Origin: Hymenobacter sp. YIM 151858-1
GTDB taxonomy: Bacteria > Bacteroidota > Bacteroidia > Cytophagales > Hymenobacteraceae
Assembly: GCF_025979705.1 (NCBI RefSeq)
Contig: NZ_CP110136.1
Coordinates: 2,356,001 to 2,420,000, forward strand
DNA length: 64,000 nucleotides
Reading direction: 5' to 3'
Shown: one piece after another, positions 18,394 to 26,981 of the stretch
Layout of the letters: every line of letters begins with the position of its first letter
Position numbering within the stretch: the first letter of the stretch is position 1
Notes under the pieces: model-generated
What the model was told of the DNA's origin: nothing
What the model saw: the letters and a program-made list of their open reading frames with translations, nothing else
Database searches by the model: none
Program-made: the position numbers and the translations under genes

Positions 18394-18502
18394 AAGGACC
18401 TTTCTCTCGCCGTAGCCGGCCACCCTGGCTAGCTACCTACTGCGCGTTTTTTGCGTAACCACCTAGGGTTACGGCGCTGCCCGCCGAGAGAGGAAGGTCC
18501 TT
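18394..18502. repeat. Long hairpin-forming inverted repeat between the IPExxxVDY gene and pyk
   Basis: AAGGACCTTTCTCTCGCCG (18394-18412) pairs with GCCGAGAGAGGAAGGTCCTT near 18483-18502. The loop holds a smaller palindrome around AACCACCTAGGGTT (CCTAGG centre). The arms share the GAAGGACCTT word of the composite repeats at 3370 and 24673. It may act as a terminator or separator ahead of the pyk promoter. Confidence 0.7.
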
Positions 18503-18572
18503 TGATTGCGCCCTAGGTCAGGGGATTAAATAAATTACGCAACAATCGCAGACGCACAACTCTTACCGATAC

Positions 18573-20018
18573 ATGGAAAATCGTCCTGGTTTTAACAAGA
18601 CCAAAATTGTGGCCACCGTCGGACCGGCCTCCAACACCTACGACAAACTGGGCATGCTCATCCGCGAAGGCGTGGATGTGTTTCGCCTCAACTTTTCGCA
18701 CGGCAAGCACGAGGAACACCTGGCCGTGATTAACCTGGTGCGCCGCCTCAACAAGGATTTGCGCACCCACGTGGGCTTGCTCCAGGATTTGCAGGGCCCC
18801 AAAATCCGCCTGGGCGATGTGGAGGGCGGCTCGTTCGAAATCAAAGCCGGCGAACAGATTACGCTGGTATGCGGCGAAAAAGAAATTAGCCGCCCGGGCC
18901 GCATCAGCACGATTTACCTAGGGCTGGCGCGCGACGTGAAGCCCGGCGACATGATCCTGATCGACGACGGCAAGCTGGAGCTGCGCGTGCTTACCACCGA
19001 CCGCGAGAAGGAAGTGCTGTGCGAGGTGATTTACGGCGGCACCGTGAAGCCCCGCAAAGGCATCAACCTGCCCGATTCGAATGTGTCGGCCCCGTCGATG
19101 ACCGAAAAGGACATCGAGGACCTGAAATTCGGCCTCGAAAACGACGTCGATTGGATTGCCCTTTCGTTTGCCCGCCGCGCCGAAGACATCCGCTTCATCA
19201 AGCAGATTATTGCCGAATCGGGCAAGCAAGCGCGCGTGGTAGCCAAAATCGAGACGCCCGAGGCTCTGCGCAACATCGACGAGATTATTGCCCTCACCGA
19301 TGCCGTGATGGTAGCCCGCGGCGACCTAGGCGTTGAGATTAAGGCCGAAGAGGTGCCGATGGCGCAGAAAATGATCATCCAGAAGTGTAACCGCGCCGGC
19401 AAACCCGTGATTGTGGCCACGCAGATGATGGAAAGCATGATCGTGAACCCGCGCCCCACCCGCGCCGAAACCAACGACGTGGCCAACGCCGTGCTCGATG
19501 GCACCGATGCGGTAATGCTGTCGGCTGAAACGGCCGTGGGCGCTTACCCGGCCGAGGTGATCCGCTCGATGGTGGGCACCATCCGGAGCGCCGAGGAGCA
19601 CCCCGGCCTCTACCACCGCGAGTTTGCCGCCGGCGACCCGCTGGCCGCCCCCGATACCTACTACACCAACAGCGTGCTGGCGGCGGCCTGCAGCCTGGCC
19701 CGCGCCACCGGCGCGCAAGCCATTGTGGGCATGACGCACAAAGGCTATACGGCCTACCAGCTCTCGAAGTACCGCCCGCAGGCCAACATCTTCGTGTTCA
19801 CCGACAACCGCGCCATCCTCACGCAGCTGAGTTTGGCCTGGGGCGTGCGTGGTTTCTACTACGACCGGTTTGTGAGCACCGATACCACCATTGCCGACAT
19901 CAAATACGTGCTCATGACTACCGGCCACATCGCCAAAGGCGACGTGTTCATCAGCACCGCGTCGATGCCCATCAACGAAAAGGGCAAAGCAAACATGATC
20001 AAGCTGAGCACGGTGTAA
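18573..20018 (+). CDS. pyk: Pyruvate kinase
   Basis: 481 residues. Final ATP-forming step of glycolysis (phosphoenolpyruvate to pyruvate). Visible motifs: KIVATVGPAS, VFRLNFSHG, LLQDLQGPKIR, the catalytic/metal region ARVVAKIETPEAL with MVARGDLGVEI, and the conserved TRAETNDVANAVLDGTDAVMLSAE split over two blocks. The C-terminal allosteric domain is present, ending FISTASMPINEKGKANMIKLSTV-like. A long perfect palindrome follows 7 bases after the stop. Confidence 0.97.
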   Translation: MENRPGFNKTKIVATVGPASNTYDKLGMLIREGVDVFRLNFSHGKHEEHLAVINLVRRLNKDLRTHVGLLQDLQGPKIRLGDVEGGSFEIKAGEQITLVCGEKEISRPGRISTIYLGLARDVKPGDMILIDDGKLELRVLTTDREKEVLCEVIYGGTVKPRKGINLPDSNVSAPSMTEKDIEDLKFGLENDVDWIALSFARRAEDIRFIKQIIAESGKQARVVAKIETPEALRNIDEIIALTDAVMVARGDLGVEIKAEEVPMAQKMIIQKCNRAGKPVIVATQMMESMIVNPRPTRAETNDVANAVLDGTDAVMLSAETAVGAYPAEVIRSMVGTIRSAEEHPGLYHREFAAGDPLAAPDTYYTNSVLAAACSLARATGAQAIVGMTHKGYTAYQLSKYRPQANIFVFTDNRAILTQLSLAWGVRGFYYDRFVSTDTTIADIKYVLMTTGHIAKGDVFISTASMPINEKGKANMIKLSTV

Positions 20019-20025
20019 GCCCTGC

Positions 20026-20083
20026 TCACCAACGCGAAAAAGGCCGCGCAGCAATTGCTGCGCGGCCTTTTTCGCGTTGGTGA
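20026..20083. terminator. 58-bp perfect palindrome downstream of pyk
   Basis: Two 29-base arms meet at 20054/20055 with no spacer; the core is GGCCGCGCAGCAATTGCTGC and the right arm contains CCTTTTTCGCG. It probably terminates pyk, but it is far longer than a usual terminator and symmetrical enough to act in both directions. Confidence 0.8.
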
Positions 20084-20160
20084 TGCATCTCTTCTCCTTA
20101 CCCCCTAACGCCAGAGGCACCGCCACCACCTAGGTAAGCCTGGTGGTGGCTGAACGCGCA

Positions 20161-20190
20161 AAGGCCCCGCGCTCGGAAGCGCGGGGCCTT
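20161..20190. terminator. Terminator of rpsT
   Basis: Stem AAGGCCCCGCGCT (20161-20173) / AGCGCGGGGCCTT (20178-20190) with a four-base loop, 30 bases past the rpsT stop. Confidence 0.85.
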
Positions 20191-20219
20191 TATCAAGAAC
20201 TACTACGAAACGTGTTGGC

Positions 20220-20477
20220 TTAGGCAGCCAGCGTGTTTACGTACTTAGCCAGGCTCGACTTGTTGTTCGCAGCCTTGTTCTTGTGGATGATGTTCTTCTT
20301 GGCCAGACGATCCAGCATCGACGATACTTTCTTCAGGAGCTCTTGGGCTTCCGAAGCGTCGGTGGTAGCACGCAGCTTCTTAACGGCCGTGCGGGTCGAT
20401 TTGGCCTGGTAACGGTTCAACACGCGCTTGGCTTCGTTCGAGCGGATGCGCTTCAGAGCCGACTTATGATTTGCCAT
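20220..20477 (-). CDS. rpsT: 30S ribosomal protein S20
   Basis: 85 residues, very basic, helical. Begins MANHKSALKRIRSNEAKR, the S20 signature for 16S rRNA binding, and contains KKNIIHKNKAANNKSSL. Monocistronic with its own promoter and terminator. Confidence 0.98.
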   Translation of the reverse strand: MANHKSALKRIRSNEAKRVLNRYQAKSTRTAVKKLRATTDASEAQELLKKVSSMLDRLAKKNIIHKNKAANNKSSLAKYVNTLAA

Positions 20478-20533
20478 GATGCGGAAAGCGAAAAAAACAG
20501 ATGTTCTGTCTAGGTTCTAGTCAATTGGGTTGG

Positions 20534-20565
20534 CAAAGGTAGATATTCGAAGTGAGAATGTCAAA
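20534..20565 (-). promoter_or_regulatory. Promoter of rpsT
   Basis: On the minus strand TTTG (20565-20562), 20 bases of spacer, then TACCTTTG (20541-20534), matching the Bacteroidota TTTG / TAnnTTTG pair. The predicted leader is about 50 bases, room for autoregulation by S20. Confidence 0.65.
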
Positions 20566-20644
20566 CAGCTAACGAAGAAATGCCTGGAAAGGCAGGCAGA
20601 AGCGCTGCCGGCACCGGCCCTGCTCTGCCCTTTCCCTTTTTGCT

Positions 20645-21826
20645 ATGCGCTTCCTGACCCGCACCATCTGGCTTTTGTCGCTGGTAAGCCTGTTTGCCGA
20701 CCTGGCCAGCGAAATGCTTTATCCTATTATGCCGCTGTATTTGCGCAGCATTGGCTTTTCGGTGTTACTTATCGGGGTGCTCGAGGGCGTGGCCGAAGCC
20801 ACGGCGGGTCTCAGCAAGGGGTACTTCGGGCAATGGTCGGATCGGCTGGGGCGGCGCCTGCCTTTTGTGCGCTGGGGCTATGGCCTGAGCGCGCTTTCGA
20901 AACCCATGATGGCCTTGCTAGCCGCGCCCTGGTGGATTTTTGTGGCCCGCACCACCGACCGCCTGGGCAAGGGCCTGCGCACCGGCGCCCGCGATGCGCT
21001 GCTTTCCGACGAAGCGGCCGAGCACCGCACCGGTGCCGTGTTCGGTTTCCACCGCGCTATGGATACGCTTGGCGCCGTGTTGGGCCCAGTGGTGGCCTTG
21101 CTTTGGCTGGCCGCGTACCCGGGGCAATACCGCACGTTGTTTTTGCTCGCCTTTGTGCCGGGGCTGTTGTCGGTACTTACCACGCTGCTTGTGCAGGAGC
21201 GAAAGCGTGCGCCCTCCAACCAGCCGGTGCGCCCATTTTGGGCGGCGTTTGCTTATTGGAACCGCGCCCCGCAGCGCTACCGCCAAGTAGTAGGTGCGCT
21301 GGTGCTGTTTGCTTTGTTCAACAGCTCCGATACGCTTTTGCTGCTGCTGGCCCGGCAGCGCGGCTTATCCGAATCGGGCGTGGTGGGGGTGTATGTTTTC
21401 TACAACCTGGTGTATGCGGCAGCCGCGTTTCCGCTGGGCTTGCTGGCCGATAAACTAGGGCCGCGCCGCATGCTGGTGCTAGGCCTGGTACTGTTTGCGG
21501 TAGTGTACGGCGGCATTGCGCAAGCTCGGGCGTGGTGGCTGTTCGGTGGCTTGTTCGGACTTTACGGCATTTACGCCGCGGCTACCGAGGGCATCAGCAA
21601 AGCCTGGGTAAGCCGCCTCTGCACCCCCGCCGACAAAGGGGCAGCCCTAGGTACTTTTGCGGGCCTTAGCAGCCTGGCTGCGCTGGTAGCCAGTGCCCTT
21701 ACGGGGCTGCTCTGGCAGCAGTTTGGCCCGCGCGTGGCTTTCGGCACCTCAGCGGCCGTGGCTTTGCTGGTGGCCCTGCTCCTGGCCTTGCTGCCTGCTA
21801 CCACGCAAAAAGCCCCGGCTTGCTAA
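20645..21826 (+). CDS. MFS transporter
   Basis: 393 residues with about 12 hydrophobic segments and a short loop typical of the major facilitator superfamily. The loop between segments 2 and 3 reads KGYFGQWSDRLGRRLP, the MFS GxxxDRxGRR motif, repeated weakly in the second half (GLLADKLGPRRML). Early ASEMLYPIMPLYL and GKGLRTGARDALLSDEA resemble multidrug/unknown-substrate MFS families of the YxiO/UMF-like kind. Substrate not identifiable. The 3' end overlaps a terminator stem. Confidence 0.9.
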   Translation: MRFLTRTIWLLSLVSLFADLASEMLYPIMPLYLRSIGFSVLLIGVLEGVAEATAGLSKGYFGQWSDRLGRRLPFVRWGYGLSALSKPMMALLAAPWWIFVARTTDRLGKGLRTGARDALLSDEAAEHRTGAVFGFHRAMDTLGAVLGPVVALLWLAAYPGQYRTLFLLAFVPGLLSVLTTLLVQERKRAPSNQPVRPFWAAFAYWNRAPQRYRQVVGALVLFALFNSSDTLLLLLARQRGLSESGVVGVYVFYNLVYAAAAFPLGLLADKLGPRRMLVLGLVLFAVVYGGIAQARAWWLFGGLFGLYGIYAAATEGISKAWVSRLCTPADKGAALGTFAGLSSLAALVASALTGLLWQQFGPRVAFGTSAAVALLVALLLALLPATTQKAPAC

Positions 21827-21840
21827 GGCAAACCGGGGCT
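21811..21840. terminator. Terminator overlapping the end of the MFS gene
   Basis: Stem AGCCCCGG (21811-21818) / CCGGGGCT (21833-21840). The TAA stop codon of the MFS gene is in the loop, so the hairpin is partly coding. Confidence 0.65.
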
Positions 21841-21883
21841 AGGTAGCACTGGTGCAACACGCCAAAGCGTGCTTTCCCCAGGG

Positions 21884-22654
21884 TTAGTCAACTTTCTTCT
21901 CGATGTCGTCGGCCATCTTCTTGTGCGAGTTCAGCATGGGCAGCGTTTTGGTGGCCAGTGCTTTCACCGATGGCGTAGACGCTTGCTTGGTTTTGGCTTC
22001 AAACATGGCAATATCCATCTTGTGAGCCGTTTCCATGGCGTCCATGTAAGCCTCGTCGAACGCTTTGCCGGTTTTGCCCTTCACGTTGTCGGCCAGGGCC
22101 TGGTGCACGGGCATCAGGGTAGTAGGCAGCGTCACGTTCAGCGGGGCAGCTACCGTCTTCAGCTCCTGCGTGGCCTTGGTGTGGTGGTCTTTCATCATCT
22201 GACCGTACTTTTTCACGTCGGCATCGGTCGATTGCTGCGTGGCCATTTGGCCCAGCTGAATTTCGAGCATGTTGCTGCTGGCGGCCGTCATCAGGAAGGT
22301 GGGGTCGTCCATGGTGGCGAAGGTGGCCACAAAGGCGTTCATGTCGGTGCCGGGGGTGCCCACGGTGGCCGAGCTGGCGGTGCTGCCGCTCACGTTCATA
22401 GAGCCCGAGCTAACACCGGTGCTCGATACGCTGCTGCTGGTGCCCACCGAAGAGGTATTCATGGTGCCGGAGCCCGAGGTACCGGGGCTGGTGGCCGCAC
22501 CCGAGGTCATGCCGCTGCTGGCATCGTCGGTAACGGTGCTGCCCGAGGTGCTCGAGCCGGTAGTGCCCGAGGCGGTGGTAGAGCTGCTGCATGCGCTGCC
22601 CGCCATCATGGCTGCCGCTATCAGAAGAAGGGAAGTTGCTTTCATTGTTTTCAT
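21884..22654 (-). CDS. DUF4142 lipoprotein with Ser/Thr/Gly linker
   Basis: 256 residues from the ATG at 22654 (MKTMKATSLLLIAAA); the ATG nine bases on is an alternative. Signal peptide with lipobox AGSAC, then about 70 residues of almost pure Ser/Thr/Gly, then a helical ferritin-like DUF4142 domain (MLEIQLGQMATQQSTDADV, KYGQMMKDHHTKATQEL, DEAYMDAMETAHKMDIAMFE). The linker probably holds the helical domain off the membrane. Function unknown; some DUF4142 proteins are stress-related, which is not shown here. Transcribed convergently with the MFS gene. Confidence 0.88.
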   Translation of the reverse strand: MKTMKATSLLLIAAAMMAGSACSSSTTASGTTGSSTSGSTVTDDASSGMTSGAATSPGTSGSGTMNTSSVGTSSSVSSTGVSSGSMNVSGSTASSATVGTPGTDMNAFVATFATMDDPTFLMTAASSNMLEIQLGQMATQQSTDADVKKYGQMMKDHHTKATQELKTVAAPLNVTLPTTLMPVHQALADNVKGKTGKAFDEAYMDAMETAHKMDIAMFEAKTKQASTPSVKALATKTLPMLNSHKKMADDIEKKVD

Positions 22655-22937
22655 AGTTAGTGTTGCGATTTTCAGTGGCTTATACGTCCGCGAGCCTTGG
22701 CTGTTCATATTTTTATACCAATTCCTCGCGCTTCTATCCAAATATGTAAATAGTTATCGGCTAATCCATTATCTTATTAATCTCGGCAGCTTCTCAGCAC
22801 CTAGGGCTTTGCCGGGCCGCCACGCATCGTTCGCAACACCTGGCTCAGGGCCGGGCACTCGCCTGCAACTGGTATGCATGCCTAAAACTTGCGTACCTTC
22901 AACAACCCCTCCCCTTCACCCTCAACGTACCCCTGCG

Positions 22938-23921
22938 ATGCCGATCATAGCCAACTCCCGCTACCGGCCGCCTTTTTACCTCTTCAACGGCCACCTGCAA
23001 ACCATTGTACCCAGCCTGCTGCGCGAGGTACCCGAGGTGCAGTACCAACGCCAGCGCGTAGAAACGGCCGACGGCGACTTTCTGGACCTCGATTGGGCCC
23101 GCACCGAGCACGTTACCGATGCGTTGGGCATTATCTCGCACGGACTGGAGGGCGACGCCGGCCGCCCCTACGTGCGCGGCATGGCCCGGGCGCTCAACAA
23201 AGCCGGCATCGATGCGCTGGCCTGGAACTACCGCAGCTGCAGCGGCGAGCCGAACCGCCTGTTGCGCGCCTACCACCTAGGCGACACCGACGACCTGCAT
23301 TTTGTGGTGCAGCAGGCGCTGGCCACGGGCCGGTACCGGCAAGTGTACATGACGGGGTTTTCGGCCGGCGGCAACATGACGCTGAAATATCTGGGCGAAG
23401 ACCCGGGCCGGATTCCGCAGGAAATACAGCGCGCGGCGGTGTTCTCGGTGCCTACCGATCTGAAAGCCGGCTCGGAGCATATTTCGCGGCTCCAAAACCG
23501 CATCTACCTCAACCGCTTTCTGAAGTCGCTGCGGCAGAAAATCCGGACCAAAGCTGAGTTGTTGCCCGGCCAGCTCGACCTGGATGGCCTCGAAGAGCTC
23601 AGCGACTTTCCGCAGTTCGACAACCGCTTTACGGCGCCCATGCACGGCTTCAAATCGGCCGACGAGTACTACGAGCACAGCAGCTCGGGCCGTTACCTGC
23701 ACGGCATTCGCATTCCCACGTTGATTGTGAATGCCCAGAACGACCCGTTTTTGCCGCCCACGTGCTTTCCGCGCGCGGCGGCCGAAAGCAGCCCCTACGT
23801 GTTTCTGGAAACGCCCGAAGCCGGCGGCCACGTAGGCTTTGCCGAGGGCCTGCCCTCCGACGGCGACTACTACTCCGAGCGGCGGGCCGTAGAATTTATC
23901 ACGGCAAAAGTTCCCGCCTAA
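22938..23921 (+). CDS. YheT-family alpha/beta hydrolase
   Basis: 327 residues from the ATG at 22938 (MPIIANSRYRPP). The open frame extends 223 codons upstream, antisense over the DUF4142 gene, and that part is rejected. Typical YheT start FYLFNGHLQTIVPSL, the oxyanion region ISHGLEGDAGRPYVRGMA, nucleophile Ser in MTGFSAGGNMTLKYLGE, acid in NAQNDPFLP and His in EAGGHVGFAEG. Esterase-like; physiological substrate unknown. A strong convergent terminator follows. Confidence 0.93.
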   Translation: MPIIANSRYRPPFYLFNGHLQTIVPSLLREVPEVQYQRQRVETADGDFLDLDWARTEHVTDALGIISHGLEGDAGRPYVRGMARALNKAGIDALAWNYRSCSGEPNRLLRAYHLGDTDDLHFVVQQALATGRYRQVYMTGFSAGGNMTLKYLGEDPGRIPQEIQRAAVFSVPTDLKAGSEHISRLQNRIYLNRFLKSLRQKIRTKAELLPGQLDLDGLEELSDFPQFDNRFTAPMHGFKSADEYYEHSSSGRYLHGIRIPTLIVNAQNDPFLPPTCFPRAAAESSPYVFLETPEAGGHVGFAEGLPSDGDYYSERRAVEFITAKVPA

Positions 23922-23922
23922 C

Positions 23923-23965
23923 AGCCGAGGGGCGCGGAGCAACCCCCGCGCCCCTCGGCTTATTA
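23923..23965. terminator. Bidirectional terminator between the YheT gene and rsmG
   Basis: Stem AGCCGAGGGGCGCGG (23923-23937) / CCGCGCCCCTCGGCT (23946-23960), then TATTATT. Its right flank touches the rsmG stop codon. Confidence 0.85.
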
Positions 23966-24625
23966 TTACACGTTGTTGGTGCGCTTGCCCGTTGCCACCG
24001 CTTTGTTGGCCGGCACAAACACCACCTTTTTTGTCTCGAAGAATTCTTCCTCGAAGAAGTCGCTCAGGTTCGTTACCGTGGCCACCAGGCCCGATTCCTC
24101 GATTTCCTCCGTTAGGTCGCCGCCTTTGAGGTAGTACAGGCCGTGGGCTTCGCTGGTGCCGGCCGTGGCGGTGTAGCGCTGCGCTATCCAGGGGTGGAAG
24201 TTGGCCAGGCGCGTAACGGCGCGGCTCACCACAAAATCAAACTTCGAGCGTACCTGCTCGGCCCTGATTTGCTCGGCCGTTACGTTGTGCAGCTTCAGGG
24301 CGTGGGCCATTTCCTGCACTGCTTTAATCTTCTTGCCGATGCTGTCGATGAGGTGAAACTCAACCTCCGGGAACAGGATGGCCAGGGGCAAGCCGGGCAG
24401 GCCGCCGCCCGTGCCTACATCGAGCACCGTGCTGCCTGCCGGAAACTGCGCCACCTTGGCAATACCTAGGGAGTGCAGCAAGTGGCGCTCGGCCAGGTTA
24501 TCCACATCGGTGCGGGCAATAAGGTTAACGCGTTCGTTCCAGCCGCGGAATTCGCGGTCGAGCTGCTGAAACTGTTCGCGTTGGCGGGGCGTGAGGTCGG
24601 GGAAGTAGCGGAAGAGGATGTCCAT
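23966..24625 (-). CDS. rsmG: 16S rRNA m7G527 methyltransferase RsmG
   Basis: 219 residues. Methylates G527 of 16S rRNA with S-adenosylmethionine. Motifs: NERVNLIARTD, the SAM loop VLDVGTGGGLPGLPLAI, then FDFVVSRAV and the C-terminal LKGGDL. Full length. A -7 box ends only seven bases before the ATG, so the transcript may be nearly leaderless. Confidence 0.96.
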   Translation of the reverse strand: MDILFRYFPDLTPRQREQFQQLDREFRGWNERVNLIARTDVDNLAERHLLHSLGIAKVAQFPAGSTVLDVGTGGGLPGLPLAILFPEVEFHLIDSIGKKIKAVQEMAHALKLHNVTAEQIRAEQVRSKFDFVVSRAVTRLANFHPWIAQRYTATAGTSEAHGLYYLKGGDLTEEIEESGLVATVTNLSDFFEEEFFETKKVVFVPANKAVATGKRTNNV

Positions 24626-24632
24626 TGCAGGG

Positions 24633-24640
24633 CAAAGGTA
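24633..24640 (-). promoter_or_regulatory. -7 promoter box of rsmG, almost abutting the start codon
   Basis: TACCTTTG on the minus strand. Transcription would start within a few bases of the ATG at 24625. Confidence 0.55.
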
Positions 24641-24660
24641 CGGCGGGCGTTTTCTCCTAT

Positions 24661-24911
24661 CTTAAATCTTCTGTCATCCTGAGCACAGCGAAGGACCTTC
24701 TCTGGTGGGGACCTCACCCCAGCCCCCTCCCCCGAAGCGAGGGAAAGTGTATGCTATCCGGCGTCAGCAGGCGAGATGTCCCGACAAGCTCGGCATGACG
24801 TTATTGCCCTAGGTCGCCAGGCTCTCCCTCTCCTTTTGGGGAGGGGCTGGGGGGTGGGGTCCAACGTCATAAAGTCCTTCGGCTCGCGCCTCAGGACGAC
24901 AGAGGATGGGA
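24661..24911. repeat. Composite intergenic repeat block, copy 2
   Basis: GTCATCCTGAGCACAGCGAA (24673) starts a block with ACCTCACCCCAGCCCC, then 24753-24800 (the 48-base unit shared with 3481-3528 and 62712-62759), a CCTAGG, then CTCCCTCTCC...GGGGAGGGGC and an inverted partner of the first word near 24876-24898. It fills the gap between rsmG and the terminator of the sigma factor gene. Confidence 0.8.
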
Positions 24912-24924
24912 GCCGAACCAAAAC

Positions 24925-24959
24925 ACCGAAGCCCCGCCTAGGTAAGACGGGGCTTCGGT
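24925..24959. terminator. Terminator of the sigma factor gene, loop holding CCTAGG
   Basis: Stem ACCGAAGCCCCG (24925-24936) / CGGGGCTTCGGT (24948-24959). The loop begins with CCTAGG. It is 22 bases past the sigma factor stop. Confidence 0.85.
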
Positions 24960-24980
24960 TTGCAAAGGAGCAAGCAGGCG

Positions 24981-25604
24981 CTAGATGATTTCCTTCTTGT
25001 TCTTCACCATGTCATAGAGCAACTCGCGGGCGCGGTGCAGCTGCGCCTTTACGGTACCTAGGGGGGCTTTCAGCTCCTGGGCAATTTCTTCGTAGCTGAG
25101 CTCATCGAAATAGCGCAGGGTTACGAGGCGCTGGTACTTATCGGGCAGCCGCGACACCACGTGCTGCATGATTTCGATTTTCTGGTTCTTGATGGCAGTT
25201 TCGGCCGGGTTCAAGTTGTTGTCGCGGAAATCGATGGTGATTTCGTCGCCGTTATCAATCTTGATGGCCGAATCAATCGACATCGTCTTGATCTTATTCT
25301 TGCGAATAAAGTCGATGCAGTTGTTGGTGGCGATGCGGAAAAGCCAGGTACTGAAGGCGTACTCCGGGTTGAACTTGTGCAGGTTGCGGAACGCCTTGGC
25401 GAAAGCCTCGATGGTGAGGTCTTCGGCATCGTCGGGGTTGCGCACCATCTTAAGCACCACGTGGTACACGGGCTTCTTATAAATCTGCATCAGTTCGGCG
25501 TACGCCTTCTCGTCGGCCTGCTCCACGGCTGCGCGGATGAGCTTGAAGTCGTGCTTGGCTTTGGCCGAGAACTGCTTCTGGAGGTCCTGATTATTTACTT
25601 CCAT
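24981..25604 (-). CDS. ECF-type RNA polymerase sigma factor
   Basis: 207 residues from the ATG at 25604 (MEVNNQDLQKQF). Region 2 is at about 40-110 (DDAEDLTIEAFAKAF, YAFSTWLFRIATNNCIDFIR) and region 4 at about 150-200 (RLPDKYQRLVTLRYFDELSYEEIAQEL ends the first helix; GTVKAQLHRARELL the recognition helix). No region 3, hence group IV (ECF). No anti-sigma gene is adjacent. Its start lies inside the last ten bases of the upstream glycosyltransferase gene, so translation is probably coupled and the regulator may be co-expressed with a cell-surface enzyme. Confidence 0.93.
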   Translation of the reverse strand: MEVNNQDLQKQFSAKAKHDFKLIRAAVEQADEKAYAELMQIYKKPVYHVVLKMVRNPDDAEDLTIEAFAKAFRNLHKFNPEYAFSTWLFRIATNNCIDFIRKNKIKTMSIDSAIKIDNGDEITIDFRDNNLNPAETAIKNQKIEIMQHVVSRLPDKYQRLVTLRYFDELSYEEIAQELKAPLGTVKAQLHRARELLYDMVKNKKEII

Positions 25605-26734
25605 CGGGAGGGGTTGCGGTAGAGCACTAACGAGGCTGTCAGGAGAAAGTAGGCAAAAAAATACCCCGCATCCAACGCCGGGAACAACCACAGCGGTTGC
25701 CGGTCGTGGAGGCGGCGGCTGGCCTGCGCGTACGTAGCAAGTGCTGTCGAGGTTCGGACAACCCATGCCCCTGCAAGCGCTACCCATTCAGGATCAGGCA
25801 CTACAATTGCCGCCAGAGTTGCGAGATAAAATAAGCCGTTGGCTAAGATAAAGGTTCCAATCCGAAGTCGGTCGGCAAATCGGTACCGATTGCCGGCGGC
25901 CATGTGGCGGCGCTTCTGGTGCCACCACTCCCGCCAGGTGGCGGGGGCCAGGCTCAGGGTTTGCGCCTCGGCCGCCGTAACGACGGCTGCCTGCCGCCCA
26001 AGTTGCACGGCATCCTGCACCAGCAAATCATCGTCGCCGCTGAGCCGCCGGATGTGCGAGGCAAAGCCCTTGGTGGCCATAAAGGTTTGCTTGGTGTAGG
26101 CCAGGTTGCGGCCCACGCCCATGTAGGGCTGGCCACGCTCAGCAAAGCTGAGGTACTGCAGGCCGGTAAGCAGCGTCTCGAAGCGCACGAGCTTGTTCAG
26201 TAGCCCGGGGGCCTCGGCGTAGGGGCCGTAGCCCAGCACCAGATCGGCGCCCGTATCGAAGCCCTGCGCCATGTGCCGCAACCACTGGTACGAGGTGGGC
26301 ACGCAGTCGGCATCGGTGAAGAGCAGATACGGGTAGCGGGCCACCTTAATACCTAGGGTAAGAGCGTATTTCTTGGGAGCCAAGCCGTTGGGCGTGCGCT
26401 CCACCGTTACGAGGCGCACGTTGGGGTAATATTGCGTGAGCTGCTGCGCGTACAGGATGGTTTCGTCGGCGGAGCGGTCGTCGATGAGCACCACCTCGAA
26501 CCGCTCGTACTCTTGATTCAGCAACACCGGCATCAGCTGCCGCAGCTGCGCGGCCGCGTTGCGCGCCGCCACTACTATTGACACCGGGCGCTCGGCCTCG
26601 CGGGCGGCGTCGGGCTCCAGCGTTTCGGCTACGCGGCGCCTCCCAAACGGCCAGAAGTAGTACACCGCGTACCCCAGTTGCACCGCCACGCACAGCACGA
26701 GCAGCCAGGAAACGGGCGAGAGGTAAAAAAGCAA
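25595..26734 (-). CDS. Membrane-anchored family 2 glycosyltransferase (TTG start)
   Basis: 379 residues. An N-terminal membrane segment (about 4-28) precedes a GT-A fold: VSIVVAARNAAAQL, EVVLIDDRSADET, the metal-binding LLFTDADCVP, the acceptor GDDDLLVQDAV and a WHQKRRHMAAG motif like the QxxRW of processive enzymes. Two or three C-terminal membrane segments follow. The start appears to be TTG at 26734: an in-frame TAA lies four codons upstream and no ATG comes before the membrane segment. A -7 box 31 bases upstream fits. The product is probably a glycolipid or surface polysaccharide. Confidence 0.88.
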   Translation of the reverse strand: MLFYLSPVSWLLVLCVAVQLGYAVYYFWPFGRRRVAETLEPDAAREAERPVSIVVAARNAAAQLRQLMPVLLNQEYERFEVVLIDDRSADETILYAQQLTQYYPNVRLVTVERTPNGLAPKKYALTLGIKVARYPYLLFTDADCVPTSYQWLRHMAQGFDTGADLVLGYGPYAEAPGLLNKLVRFETLLTGLQYLSFAERGQPYMGVGRNLAYTKQTFMATKGFASHIRRLSGDDDLLVQDAVQLGRQAAVVTAAEAQTLSLAPATWREWWHQKRRHMAAGNRYRFADRLRIGTFILANGLFYLATLAAIVVPDPEWVALAGAWVVRTSTALATYAQASRRLHDRQPLWLFPALDAGYFFAYFLLTASLVLYRNPSRWK

Positions 26735-26765
26735 AGCAGGTGCGGGGTTAGTAAGCGCGAGCGGG

Positions 26766-26773
26766 CAAAAGTA
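26766..26773 (-). promoter_or_regulatory. -7 promoter box of the glycosyltransferase-sigma factor unit
   Basis: TACTTTTG on the minus strand, back-to-back with the tgt -7 box 38 bases away. Confidence 0.5.
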
Positions 26774-26810
26774 GCCATTCCGGGGCGAGGCACGAACCGC
26801 CCATACGGGT

Positions 26811-26818
26811 TACCTTTG
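26811..26818 (+). promoter_or_regulatory. -7 promoter box upstream of tgt
   Basis: TACCTTTG. If used, the tgt leader is about 155 bases, long for this region; I see no riboswitch in it. Confidence 0.45.
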
Positions 26819-26981
26819 CGGCTTGTTTAGCTAACAGCCGCGGGTGCCCGCCTGCGCTGGCGCCCCTGGCAGGACAATACCAAGCAGCCCGCCGGCCAAC
26901 TGCCTGAGCCGTTGGCGGCGCCGGCACCTAGGGATTGTTCGGCACTGCTTGCGCCAGCCACCGCCTGCCATTCTTTTTCGC

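Noticed and set aside
22269-22937. 223-codon extension of the YheT-like hydrolase
   Set aside because: It lies antisense to the DUF4142 gene and is a Val/Pro/Leu-rich mirror of its Ser/Thr/Gly linker. The conserved hydrolase start is at 22938.
26820-26981. Riboswitch (preQ1) in the tgt leader
   Set aside because: I see no preQ1 aptamer-like short hairpin with an A-rich tail in the 160-base leader.
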